Shown here one piece after another: positions 1-12,700 of a stretch of DNA of 64,000 bases. Under the pieces are notes generated by a model. The model had not been told where the DNA came from and did not search any database. It saw nothing but the letters and a program-made list of their open reading frames with translations. The first letter of the stretch is position 1. Each line of letters opens with the position of its first letter. The translations under genes were made by a program, and so were the position numbers. Source of the DNA: Euglena gracilis. Taxonomy: Eukaryota > Euglenida > Euglenophyceae > Euglenales. The stretch is from the NCBI GenBank assembly GCA_039621445.1, contig CP154954.1, positions 60,943,858-61,007,857 of the forward strand, given 5' to 3'.

Positions 1-662
1 AAGCCAAGAGGAAGCGCCGCCCAGAAGCCTCTTCGTACAAGCAAGATAGCTACCTCCGACCCCCCCCCCACTCCTTCCCTTATTTCCGGCGGAAGCTGGT
101 TTTCAGGTCTGATTTAAAGTAGTTTTTTAGGTCAGATTTCTCCTTCCCCGCCTTCAGCGCCGAAGGAATTTTTTTTTGGGCAGTGCCTTGGTGGGTGGGG
201 GGTTGTCGACCCCTCTCCACCTCCCGGGTGGGGGCGACCTGTGTACTGCCGGTGGGCCACTGCTATGGGGGGTCCATCACCTGAGAGCAGTAATTCTTAA
301 TTCAAAAACTGCGGGCGTGGGTGGCAGGGGGGCCTGGGGAAAGGGGGATGGCACCCACCCACCCATCCACTCCCACAGGCACCAGGTACCCTGGCAGGGG
401 GAGGTGCAGGGAGGCGTGGTGGAATCCTTTTGTTTCCGGAATTTTTTTGTTCTGCCCATGCTAGCATGACGATGGTCGCGAATCCATAGGACCGTTCATG
501 CTTTCCCAGCCATTAGCCATCCCTCTTCCCGTACGCATCGGGTGTGCGACAGCAGCAGGAAACCACCGTCAGCACTGCCGGCCCCTCCGTTGCGACTGTC
601 TGGCCCCTCCCGCCGCCGACCGCCCCCTGGCCGGGACCGCCGGGGGAGAGTACGGGTCGGTG
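1..662. other. Region upstream of EBP1, no gene recognised
   Basis: No convincing coding region is visible. The stretch holds G/C homopolymers and a G-rich block (about 185-360) that resembles the poly-G block in a later EBP1 intron near 3,755-3,840. The last 150 bases before the proposed start codon at 663 are GC-rich and may be 5' UTR or promoter. No TATA box or other core element could be assigned with confidence. Confidence 0.4.
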
Positions 663-700
663 ATGGACAACTTCATCGAGCTGCCGGATGAAACCATCGC
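663..700 (+). CDS. PA2G4: EBP1 exon 1 (tentative)
   Basis: ATG at 663 opens MDNFIELPDETIA, followed by GT at 701 (phase 2). The acidic N-terminus fits the family, but this short exon has little sequence support of its own. An upstream non-coding exon cannot be excluded. Confidence 0.5.
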
Positions 701-3700
701 GTACACCGGGCAGGGGAGGCCGCCTGCCTGGAACGGAAATCCCCCAGCCCCCTCTTTCCCTGCCCCCTTCTTTTTTTTGGCCAGTGGGGTTCATTTCCCC
801 CCAACCGGAGTCTCCTCAACCCCCTGTCCCATACCAATGAGTGCCCCCAGCTTTTCAATTTTGATTATATGGCCCGAGAATTTCCCTGTCGCCAATGGCA
901 GGTACCCCCCAGTGGCAGGGCAGTGGGATTGGCCTGCCCTGGCACGGAGGTGGCGGAGAAGTACAAGTTGGCCGCCTCCATTGCAAACGAAGTACTGCGG
1001 ACCGTCTGCGATGGTGTGATTTTGGAATCCCTGTGCTTCGTTGAGACAAGAGAGGATTCTCTGCGTCCTGATGCATTCTTTTGCTGAGGGGTCCAAGGGG
1101 AGGAATTTGCCGGTATTGTGCTCCAGGGGGGGGGGGGGGGCGGAACGTAGGAAAAGGGTTCCAAAATTTTCTTCGTGTCTTCTCTCCCAGCCAAGAAGTA
1201 GTTGGTTTCTGGGTCAACCTTGCCGACAGGGAGTTGCCCCCCCCCCCCTGTATTTGCTAATTTGGCTGAAAGCAAATATCTCGGGGGGGGGGGGTATACC
1301 CCTCATTTAAGTGCACAGTGTCACACCCTGAGCCTCCGAAAGTAAGTACAAAAAAGTGCCGCCAAACGCCATTGTTCACTGAACCAGTCCCAGGAAGTCC
1401 AATAAGTGTGCTGCCCTGAGGGTCCGGAACCACTGTCCAAAAATGTGTAAACCCCGTGCACTTGAGTGGGAGGGTGGGTTAGGTGTTTGTTGGGTGTTTG
1501 CCCGTCCCACACCCTCCCATTATGCAGGGGGGGGGGGAATGCGTTTCGCATTTTTTCGCATTTTTGCGCATTTTTTGCGCATTTTTTCAAATTTTCCAAA
1601 AATGCGCATTTTTGCGCACTTTTTCGCATTTTTTGCGCATTTTTTCGTTTTTTTTTTCAGCACATTTTTTTGCTTTTTGGCACATTTTTTCGTGATTTTC
1701 CAAAATTTTCGCATTTTTTTACCATTTTTGCAATTTTTTTGCAAAAATTTGAAATTTTTGACTTTTTTTGAAACGTACATTTTCCTCATTATTCTACATA
1801 ATTTCTTCAAATTTGGTGCCATGTTTTTGGGTAATTTTTGCATTTTCGTGATTTTTGCACATTTTTTCTCGGATTTTGCACATTTTTTCGCATTTTTTTT
1901 GCGCATTTTTTCGTTTTTTTTTCAGCACATTTTTTTGCTTTTTGGCACATTTTTTCGTTATTTTCCAAAATTTTCGCATTTTTTGACCATTTTTGCAATT
2001 TTTTGCAAAAATTTGAAATTTTTGACTTTTTTTGAAACGTACATTTTCCTCATTATTCTACATAATTTCTTCAAATTTGGTGCCATGTTTTTGGGTAATT
2101 TTTGCATTTTCGCGATTTTTGCACATTTTTTCTCGGATTTTGCACATTTTTGCGCATTTTTTCCAAAAATGCGCATTTTTTGCGCATTTTTTTGCGCATT
2201 TTTGCGCATTTTTTCCGAGGCCGGGCGAGCTCATTTCCCCCCCCCTGCATTATGCCCCTGTTGCAGGGTGCGTGGAGGGGGCGTCGGCCCTCGAGCTGTG
2301 CAAGCAGGGGGACGAGCTGATGGCGGTGAAGGCCAACCAGCACTACACGAAGCCCGATGAGAACGGGGACTACATGGACCGCGGCATTGCCTTCCCCACC
2401 TGTGTCAACGCCAACAACATCGCCTGCCACTTCCACCCCATCCGGGAGACGGACGACGTCCGCCTGAAGCGAGGCGGTCAGAGCGCTCTCCCAAAACTCA
2501 TATATTGACCTATGTGTTTGTTTGTGTGTATGTGTGTCTCTGTGTGTGCATATGTGTGTGGGTGTGGGTGTGGGTGTGGTGTGGGTATGGGTATGCGTGG
2601 GTGTGGTGCGGGTGCGGGTGTGGGTGGGTGGGTGGGTGGGTATGGGTGTGTTTTACGTGGTCATTGCTGCTTTTTTCAGTCCATTTTAGGTCCAACCAGA
2701 ACAATTGCTCCAAAAACCTGAATTCCAGGGGCTATGTATTGTGTTTTCTTCGTGACCAGCGCTTGCTTGCGTCCCGTTGCCACAATCAAAGCGCCCTGGG
2801 TGATGACGTGGTACGTGTCGAACTCGGGGTGCACATCGACGGCTACATTAGCAGCGCCGCCCACACCCTCATTGTGGGCTTCGGGGAGGACACCGTCCCA
2901 GAGATTGAGGTCTGTATGCCCTGTCCGTTTTGTGCGCTCCTCGTGGAGTTTGAGTCCTCTAAGCCTTGGGATTGGCCAAGGCTTAGATTGAAGCCAGTGA
3001 TTCCCGCCTCCTTGTGATCAACCCCCAACATCAAACCCCCCTGGGAGCCATTCAGGGCATGATGAAGTTTTTGGGTGGATAACGAAATTTTTCACAGTTG
3101 AGTGAAAATTGTGCATTTTAGGGAGAACAAAGAAACATTTCAGAGCTGCACAAAGAAATTTGATTTTAGCAAGTAAAATTGATAACTGAAATAAATTTGA
3201 TAAAAAACTGACGTTTGATGTTTGAAACAATTGATACAAATTTTGCATATTTGAAACGATGACGTTTGACATTTAGCAACCGTTGAAGGTATTCAGAGTT
3301 TGCAGGGGCACCCAAAAAAAGCTGATTTGCCCCACAGGTGTAAAGCCCCCCGCCCAGGGTCTTGCAATTCCAGGGTTTTGGTCTCCGGCCCGAGGGAGCC
3401 GTCGACCATGCGGGGTTGCGGGTTACTCGCCTGCTGTGGCACGGCGCAGGACCAGATCCACATCGACGTGCTGGCGGCCACGTACACGGCGGCCGCCGCC
3501 GCCCTGCGGCTGATGAAGCCCGGCGGCCAGGGCCCAACGGGAGTCCTGGAAACCCCATGGGGGGTACAGCAGGGGGGGGGGGGGGTATGACCACGTGGGT
3601 GTAGACCCACCCACGGGAACCACACCGACCCCACAAGGTGAGTGTGTGTCCCCACAGCGCTGGAATTCCAGAGTTGCTCGCCCGGCCAGGGGGAGCAACA

Positions 3701-6700
3701 CAGGAGCACTGGCCACTCACCACCGGCGATAAATTGACAATAGCCTGAGTGCAACTAAGGGGGGGTCCGACCATCCTGGTGGGTGGGGGGGGGGGGGCAG
3801 GTCCGACCTCTCCACCCAACCTGGGTGGGAGGGTCAGCCTCCAAGGTCTTCCCCTGTTGTCCCTGCCAGCGGCTGCAACCACGACATCACGGAGATGTTC
3901 CGGTCCGCCGGGGCCCCAGCCTCGGGAGAGGCACTGAGCGTGGGAGCGAACCGGCCCCCTGAGGATACCAGCGTGTAGCGCAACCCAATATCGTTCTGCC
4001 ATGCCCCAATTTGTTTGATGGAAGGATGGGTCGCCCAAGACACTGTCATGCCTGAGAACAATAAAATTTGTCTGGGTCTTGGTATTCCCCCCCCCTCCCC
4101 CCCGAACTGCTGTCACCCCCCCCGTCCCCCACTCCGCCAGCCCTCACACCCGTCTCGCCCATAGTGCCACAGCACAGGGTCTCCGTGTGGGCTGTGTGCA
4201 GCAGGTGCGTGCAGGCCACAACACTGACAGACCGCTGGTGACAGCGTCCCAGGGGGTAGGTGGGTCAGGCTTTTTTTTTAAGACGACAGTGGTTCGGGGG
4301 AGGGGGGGGGGGGCGGTGCTGGCGGGCGCCCCGGGTCGTCAGCCACTCCTACGGTGTGTCGCCGGCGCAGGGCGTGCTGTCCCCCCCAGGGATGCATGGG
4401 AAGGCCATCGGTATGGAGGTCAACCCCCCTCCCATTCAGGTGCGCGGTGTCTGAATAAGTGCCACACCCCTGAGGGCCCGAAAGTGAAGTCCAAGAAAGT
4501 GCGCACCCCCAAAAAAGCCACTTCACACTGAACCGAGTTTGGGCAGTTCCCAAATAAGTGCCACACCCCTGAAGATCCTAAACGATGGTCCAATACTGTG
4601 CACACCCGTGCACTTAAATATGGGTCAGGTGGTATGGGGGGGTCCGGACCCCCCTTGGGGCTTCCCATACGTCCCTGGCCCCACCGGATGAAGCGCTGGG
4701 ACGAGGCGGGGCAGCAGATCATCCTCGGCTGCAAGCGGCTGGAGGACAACATGTGCCAGGAGACCGTCATCTTCCGCCCGGGCCAGGTGTCCACGGGGCC
4801 GGGTTGTCATTGGGAGATTGGGAGGGAGGCTTCCGCCGGCCGTGGCCAAACCGACCAAGCTGCCAATCGCAGGACGAGGTGATGACCCAAGGAGTTGTCC
4901 CGGTACGCGTCAGAACATGAGGGACCGGAGCCACGCGGAAGGCGCACCGCTCGAAGTCCCCCGTCCGTCTGTGTGCTTGTGATTTGGGTGTTTCTGGGAA
5001 CGTTCCCCGCTGGTGTGTGAGGCGGGTGGATTCGGCCATTTGGGTGTCTTGCGGTTGGGTGGCCGTGATCCACAGGCTCGACGACGCGGCTCAGCCAAAA
5101 AAAAAAAAACAACACGCGGCGACCATTCTGCGATTTGGTTGGGCTGTGTGCCAAAGTTTGGTTAGGCCCGATGCCCACCCAGCCAACTGCCGGCCAACGT
5201 CCTTGAAGTGCCACTTTTCAGTTCTTGGCCTGGGGGGGGGGATCTGACCAGGAACGGTTGCTGCCAGGAAGATCGTTGGACGGAGCCTTAAAATGGCGGG
5301 GAAAATCCTGGACAAAATTTCGTCCAGAGTTTTTCCAACAACAGTTTTTCCTGTTCAAGTTACCCCCCCCCAGGTATGGCACTGTCCCGGTCGAAAATGC
5401 CATACCTCCTCGCCTGCCACATCACCCCCCTCCGGGGTGCGGAAAAGAAGCCTGCAGGTGGCAAGGATGATCTGGGTGCAAACGGGGGGGGGGGGGGGGG
5501 GCCGAAAATGGCCATTCTGAAGGGAAAATTTGCTTCGTCGGCAGGCACCAGGATCTAAAGGGAGGTGTGCTGTGGGAGGTTGGATCGAGTTTGGTTGGAC
5601 CGCGGCCGGCCGCGGCCGGCCGCGGTCGGCCGCGGAAAACAGCTGTGGTTGGGACCGCGGCCGGCCGCGGCCGGCGGCGGTCCAACCACGACCTAAAATT
5701 TCCATGCGTGGTTGGACAGTCATTTGGCCGCGGCCGGCCGCGGTCGGCCGCGGTTCCAACCACAGCAGGTGTGCAACGCTCTTGGTTGGAAAGGATCTGG
5801 CCGCGGCCAGCCGCGGCCAAAAACATTTCCAACCACGAGGGGGTGTGGTTGGAAACGGGCTGGCCGCGGCCGGCCGCGGCCGGCCGCGGCCAACCGCGGC
5901 CGGCCGCGGTCAACGACGGCTTTTGGCCATTTCCAACCGTAAACCACCATCGAGCAACTACCCAAGTGGTCAAAGACCATGGTGTTAAAATAGGGCAATC
6001 CAGGTGCGTGGGTTCGAATCCCACGTTGCTCACTTTAGTTGATAGAAATGTCCTTTTGGTCCGATTTCAAAAAAGGACAAGTGAGCGGTGCAGGACTCGA
6101 ACCTACGACGCTGGACGTTTCGACTTTTCCAGCATGGACTTTAACCACTGAGGTAAACCACTCTCTGTGCATCTTACCTGTATTTGCAAATGGGGAGAAT
6201 ACATGAAGATGTTCTTTGTCCCAAACTCAAGGCCGGTTTTGGGCCGAGCGCCGCGGGGGGGGGGGGGAAGGATGTGGGAGGGCAGTGGGGTGCAGGGGGG
6301 GAGCAGGGGGAGTGCTGGGTGGGGGGGGTGAGGTGAGCAGCGATCATCACCATCTCTGCGCCACAAGAGATTGGTCAGCCAACGAGCAGCAACACAAAAG
6401 CAAAGGCATTGGGCAACACAGTGATGACTGCCTGGTCCGGGTCCGATTGTGGGGGGTCGGAGCAACGGACAGCAATGGGTAGGGCAATGCCACCGCACAG
6501 TTGCAAAGTGCGGGTGCAAGTCGACCTAACCCTATCCCTTTCATTAACAAAATAAACCCCTTTATCTGCCAACACGTTTTATCTGCCAACCCCCTTTTCG
6601 GGTGCAAGTCGACCTAACCCTATCCCTTTCATTAACAAAATAAACCCCTTTTATCTGCCAACACGTTTTATCTGCCAACCCCCTTTTCGGGTGCAGGTCG

Positions 6701-9700
6701 ACCTAACCCTATTCCTTTCATTAACAAAATAAACCCCTTTTATCTGCCAACACGTTTTATCTGCCAACCCCTTTTTCGGGTGCAAGTCGACCTAACCCTA
6801 TCCCTTTCATTAACAAAATAAACCCCTTTTATCTGCCAACACGTTTTATCTGCCAACCCCCTTTTCGGGTGCAAGTCGACCTAACCCTATCCCTTTCATT
6901 AACAAAATAAACCCCTTTTATCTGCCAACACGTTTTATCTGCCAACCCCCTTTTCGGGTGCAAGTCGACCTAACCCTATCCCTTTCATTAACAAAATAAA
7001 CCCCTTTTATCTGCCAACACGTTTTATCTGCCAACCCCTTTTCGGGTGCAAGTCGACCTAACCCTATCCCTTTCATTAACAAAATAAACCCCTTTTATCT
7101 GCCAACACGTTTTATCTGCCAACCCCTTTTTCGGGTGCAAGTCGACCTAACCCTATCCCTTTCATTAACAAAATAAACCCCTTTTATCTGCCAACACGTT
7201 TTATCTGCCAACCCCCTTTTCGGGTGCAAGTCGACCTAACCCTATCCCTTTCATTAACAAAATAAACCCCTTTTATCTGCCAACACGTTTTATCTGCCAA
7301 CCCCCTTTTCGGGTGCAAGTCGACCTAACCCTATCCCTTTCATTAACAAAATAAACCCCTTTTATCTGCCAACACGTTTTATCTGCCAACCCCTTTTTCG
7401 GGTGCAAGTCGACCTAACCCTATCCCTTTCATTAACAAAATAAACCCCTTTTATCTGCCAACACGTTTTATCTGCCAACCCCTTTTCGGGTGCAAGTCGA
7501 CCTAACCCTATCCCTTTCATTAACAAAATAAACCCCTTTTATCTGCCAACACGTTTTATCTGCCAACCCCCTTTTCGGGTGCAAGTCGACCTAACCCTAT
7601 CCCTTTCATTAACAAAATAAACCCCTTTTATCTGCCAACACGTTTTATCTGCCAACCCCTTTTTCGGGTGCAAGTCGACCTAACCCTATCCCTTTCATTA
7701 ACAAAATAAACCCCTTTTATCTGCCAACACGTTTTATCTGCCAACCCCCTTTTCGGGTGCAAGTCGACCTAACCCTATCCCTTTCATTAACAAAATAAAC
7801 CCCTTTTATCTGCCAACACGTTTTATCTGCCAACCCCTTTTTCGGGTGCAAGTCGACCTAACCCTATCCCTTTCATTAACAAAATAAACCCCTTTTATCT
7901 GCCAACACGTTTTATCTGCCAACCCCCTTTTCGGGTGCAAGTCGACCTAACCCTATCCCTTTCATTAACAAAATAAACCCCTTTTATCTGCCAACACGTT
8001 TTATCTGCCAACCCCGTTTCAGGGAAAAAGTCGACCTAACCCTATCCCTTTCATTAACAAAATAAACCCCTTTTATCTGCCAACACGTTTTATCTGCCAA
8101 CCCCCTTTTCGGGTGCAAGTCGACCTAACCCTATCCCTTTCATTAACAAAATAAACCCCCTTTATCTGCCAACACGTTTTATCTGCCAACCCCTTTTTCG
8201 GGTGCAAGTCGACCTAACCCTATCCCTTTCATTAACAAAATAAACCCCTTTTATCTGCCAACACGTTTTATCTGCCAACCCCCTTTTCGGGTGCAAGTCG
8301 ACCTAACCCTATCCCTTTCATTAACAAAATAAACCCCTTTTATCTGCCAACACGTTTTATCTGCCAACCCCTTTTTCGGGTGCAAGTCGACCTAACCCTA
8401 TCCCTTTCATTAACAAAATAAACCCCTTTTATCTGCCAACACGTTTTATCTGCCACCCCCTTTTTCGGGTGCAAGTCGACCTAACCCTATCCCTTTCATT
8501 AACAAAATAAACCCCTTTTATCTGCCAACACGTTTTATCTGCCAACCCCCCTTTTCGGGTGCAAGTCGACCTAACCCTATCCCTTTCATTAACAAAATAA
8601 ACCCCTTTTATCTGCCAACACGTTTTATCTGCCAACCCCTTTTCGGGTGCAAGTCGACCTAACCCTATCCCTTTCATTAACAAAATAAACCCCTTTTATC
8701 TGCCAACACGTTTTATCTGCCAACCCCTTTTTCGGGTGCAAGTCGACCTAACCCTATCCCTTTCATTAACAAAATAGAAGGCATTTATCGGCGAACACGG
8801 TTTATCTGGCAACCCTCTATTAGGGTGCAAGTAGACCTAACCCTATCCCTTTCATTAACAAAATAAACCCCTTTTATCTGCGAACACGTTTTATCTGCCA
8901 ACCCCTTCTCGGGTGCAAGTCGACCTAACCCTATCCCTTTCATTAACAAAATAAACCCCTTTTATCTGCCAACACGTTTTATCTGCCAACCCCCTTTTCG
9001 GGTGCAAGTCGACCTAACCCTATCCCTTTCATTAACAAAATAAACCCCTTTTATCTGCCAACACGTTTTATCTGCCAACCCCTTTTTCGGGTGCAAGTCG
9101 ACCTAACCCTATCCCTTTCATTAACAAAATAAACCCCTTTTATCTGCCAACACGTTTTATCTGCCAACCCCCTTTTCGGGTGCAAGTCGACCTAACCCTA
9201 TCCCTTTCATTAACAAAATAAACCCCTTTTATCTGCCAACACGTTTTATCTGCCAACCCCCCTTTTCGGGTGCAAGTCGACCTAACCCTATCCCTTTCAT
9301 TAACAAAATAAACCCCTTTTATCTGCCAACACGTTTTATCTGCCAACCCCCTTTTCGGGTGCAAGTCGACCTAACCCTATCCCTTTCATTAACAAAATAA
9401 ACCCCTTTTATCTGCCAACACGTTTTATCTGCCAACCCCTTTTCGGGTGCAAGTCGACCTAACCCTATCCCTTTCATTAACAAAATAAACCCCTTTTATC
9501 TGCCAACACGTTTTATCTACCCCCCCCTTTCTCCGGTGCAAGTCGAACTAACCCTATCCCTTTCATTAACAAAATAAACCCCTTTTATCTGCCAACACGT
9601 TTTATCTGCCAACCCCCCTTTTCGGGTGCAAGTCGACCTAACCCTATCCCTTTCATTAACAAAATAAACCCCTTTTATCTGCCAACACGTTTTATCTGCC

Positions 9701-12700
9701 AACCCCTTTTCGGGTGCAAGTCGACCTAACCCTATCCCTTTCATAAACAAAATAAACACCTTTTATCTGCCAACACGTTTTATCTGCCAACCCCTTTTCG
9801 GGTGCAAGTCGACCTAACCCTATCCCTTTCATTAACAAAATAAACCCCTTTTATCTGCCAACACGTTTTATCTGCCAACCCCCTTTTCGGGTGCAAGTCG
9901 ACCTAACCCTATCCCTTTCATTAACAAAATAAACCCCTTTTATCTGCCAACACATTTTGTGTGCCAGCCTCTTCTCGTGTGCAAGGCGACATAACCCTAT
10001 GACTTTCATTAACAAAATAAACCCCTTTTATCTGCCAACACGTTTACTCTTCCAACCCCCTTTTCGGGTGCAAGTCGACCTAACCCTATCCCTTTCATTA
10101 ACAAAATAAACCCCTTTTATCTGCCAACACGTTTTATCTGCCAACCACATTTTCGGGTGCAAGTCGACCTAACCCTATCCCTTTCATTAACAAAATAAAC
10201 CCCTTTTATCTGCCAACACGTTTTATCTGCCAACCCCTTTTCGGGTGCAAGTCGACCTAACCCTATCCCTTTCATTAACAAAATAAACCCCTTTTATCTG
10301 CCAACACGTTTTATCTGCCAACCCCCTTTTCGGGTGCAAGTCGACCTAACCCTATCCCTTTCATTAACAAAATAAACCCCTTTTATCTGCCAACACGTTT
10401 TATCTGCCAACCCCTTTTTCGGGTGCAAGTCGACCTAACCCTATCCCTTTCATTAACAAAATAAACCCCTTTTATCTGCCAACACGTTTTATCTGACAAC
10501 CGTATTTTTGGGTGCAAGTCGACTTAAGTCTATCACTTTAATTAAAAAAATAAGCCCCCTTTATCTGCCAACACCTGTTATCTGCCAACCCCTTATTCGG
10601 GTGCAAGTCGACCTAACCCTATCCCTTTCATTAACAAAATAAACCCCTTTTATCAGCCAACACGCTTTATCTGCCAACCCCTTTTCGGGTGCAAGTCGAC
10701 CTAACCCTATCCATTTCATTAACAAAATAAACCCCCTTTTATCTGGCAACACCTTTTATCTGCCAACCCCTTTTCGGGTGCAAGTCGACCTAACCCTATC
10801 CCTTTCATTAACAAAATAAACCCCTTTTATCTGCCAACACGTTTTATCTGCCAACCCCTTTTCGGGTGCAAGTCGACCTAACCCTATCCCTTTCATTAAC
10901 AAAATAAACCCCTTTTATCTGCCAACACGTTTTATCTGCCAACCCCCTTTTCGGGTGCAAGTCGACCTAACCCTATCCCTTTCATTAACAAAATAAACCC
11001 CTTTTATCTTCCAACACGCTTTATCTGCCAACCCCTTTTCGGGTGCAAATCGACCTAACCCTATCCCTTTCATTAACAAAATAAACCCCCTTTTATCTGC
11101 CTTCTCCTTTTTTCTGCCTACCCCCTTTTCGGGTGCAAGTCGACCTAACCCTATCCCTTTCATTAACAAAATAAACCCCTTTTATCTGCCAACACGTTTT
11201 TTCTGCCCAGCCCTATTTCGGGCGCAAGTCGACTTTACTCTATCCATTTCATTAACAAAATAAACCCCACACCTGAGCCTTTTACTGCCAACTGTCATCC
11301 TAATACCATCACCTATCATCCAGCCATCGTACAGATTTTCACTCAAGGAACACTCGAAATGCAGGAGATAACTGAGGGATGGTCGGTGCAGTGGAGATGG
11401 AGATGATCGCTGCTTGTGGGGAGTGCTGAGGACTGGGGGGGTGCGGGGGGTGTGGGGGGTTGTGGGGTGTGTGGGGGGTGTGGGGGTGTGGGTTGGGGGT
11501 GGGGGGTGTGGGGGGGTGTGGGTTTGGGGGGTGTGGTGGGGTGGGGGGGTTGGGGGGGAGTGGGGGGGGTTTGTGGGGGTGTGGGGGTGTGTGGGGGGGG
11601 GTCTTGAACGGAGAAACAGTGGATGGTCGGTACTGGTTGGAACCGCGGTTGGCCGCGGCTGACCGCGGCTGACCGCGGCTGGCCGCGGTCAGCCGCAACA
11701 GGCCGATGCTATTCCAACCAGACGTTGGAAAAAATTTGTATGGTTGGAAATCGGCCGGCCGCGGCCGGCCACGGCCAGCCCACATTCCCACCAGCACTCG
11801 GGGGAAATTGACCGCGGCCGCCGGCCGCGGTCGGCCGCGGCAAGATAACTTTCCAACCATCTCAAGAAAAAAAGTGGCTTGGTTGGAACCCCACCTGGCC
11901 GCGGCCGGCCGCGGTCGGCAGCCAAACAGCCGTGGTTGGGGCCGCGGCCGGCCGCGGCCGGCCGCGGCCGCCAACCAAACTCGATCCAACCTCCCACAGC
12001 AACCCCCCCTGCAGGTGGCAAGGATGATCTGGGTGCAAACGGGGGGGGGGGGCCGAAAATGGCCATTCTGAAGGGAAAATTTGCTTCGTCGGCAGGCACC
12101 AGGATCTAAAGCCGGCTCTCCCGTAGGGGGGGTGTGTGCGCAGGCCCCCGGTCGCACAAGCCGACCCACTGGCCGTCCCAGGCACCACCCCTCCCCCCTG
12201 GGCCTGCCCCGACCGGGTCCCGATCCAGGGTTCGGGGGGGGGGGGGCTCCTTTGGCCCCCCGTTGGGCGCCCTTGTTTGCTGAGCAGCAGAGAATTTCCA
12301 TAAACGACCCCGCCTGAACCCAAACATTACAACCCTCCGGACCACCAACCTCCATGCCCCCACCGGCCCTGGGGACCCATGTACGGGCCAAAGGGCCCCC
12401 TGCACCGGCGTTTGGGCCGCCAGGTTCATGAAAGAACCGGCGTTCCCCACTGGTTTTCAGAATCCGGCTCTGTCCGTGGGAAAGGGGTTGGGACGCCGGT
12501 TCTGTCATGAATTAAAATGTTATAAGTGCTCAAAAATGGCCAAAATTGGTTGTGGAGGGCCTGATTTGACTGTTTCACTGTGTTGTACACCGGGGCCGTA
12601 TTTCTGTTTGTCAGGTCGTCGGACCTTCCCTTTGGCTCCCTCTCATTCCTCTTATTTTCGAGCCAGTCTGGGACCCCCCCAAAAATTGCCTCAAAGCGAC

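Larger units (their letters stand above)
5561..12007. mobile_element. Large inverted-repeat element in EBP1 intron 8, carrying a satellite core
   Basis: The outer ends are inverted copies (left TGCTGTGGGAGGTTGGATC; right GATCCAACCTCCCACAGCA), leading into GC-rich arms of about 360 bp on each side. Inside lie two tRNA-like sequences, an 89-bp satellite of about 4.75 kb and a G-rich block. Direct repeats of about 105 bp flank the whole. No transposase-like ORF is visible, so it would be non-autonomous if mobile. Alternatives are an old inversion or duplication around a satellite. Confidence 0.55.

Noticed and set aside
1443-2360. 305-codon Phe-rich ORF and Lys-rich ORFs opposite
   Set aside because: They arise from the GCGCATTTTT repeat and then run into true EBP1 exon 3 in a different frame.
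4872-4895. Possible extra EBP1 exon DEVMTQGVVP after a CGCAG
   Set aside because: Exons 8 and 9 join perfectly in phase and in the protein alignment without it.
8429-11169. Minus-strand ORFs repeating GLADKTCWQIKGVYFVNERD
   Set aside because: They follow the 89-bp satellite and are open only over a few units; there is no independent coding evidence.
6509-11262. CRISPR-like array
   Set aside because: There are no unique spacers; the whole 89-bp unit repeats, so this is a satellite in a eukaryotic intron.
11339-12508. 389-codon minus-strand ORF rich in Pro, His and Arg
   Set aside because: It runs through the G-rich block, the CCGCGG arm and the direct repeat; composition explains the absence of stops.
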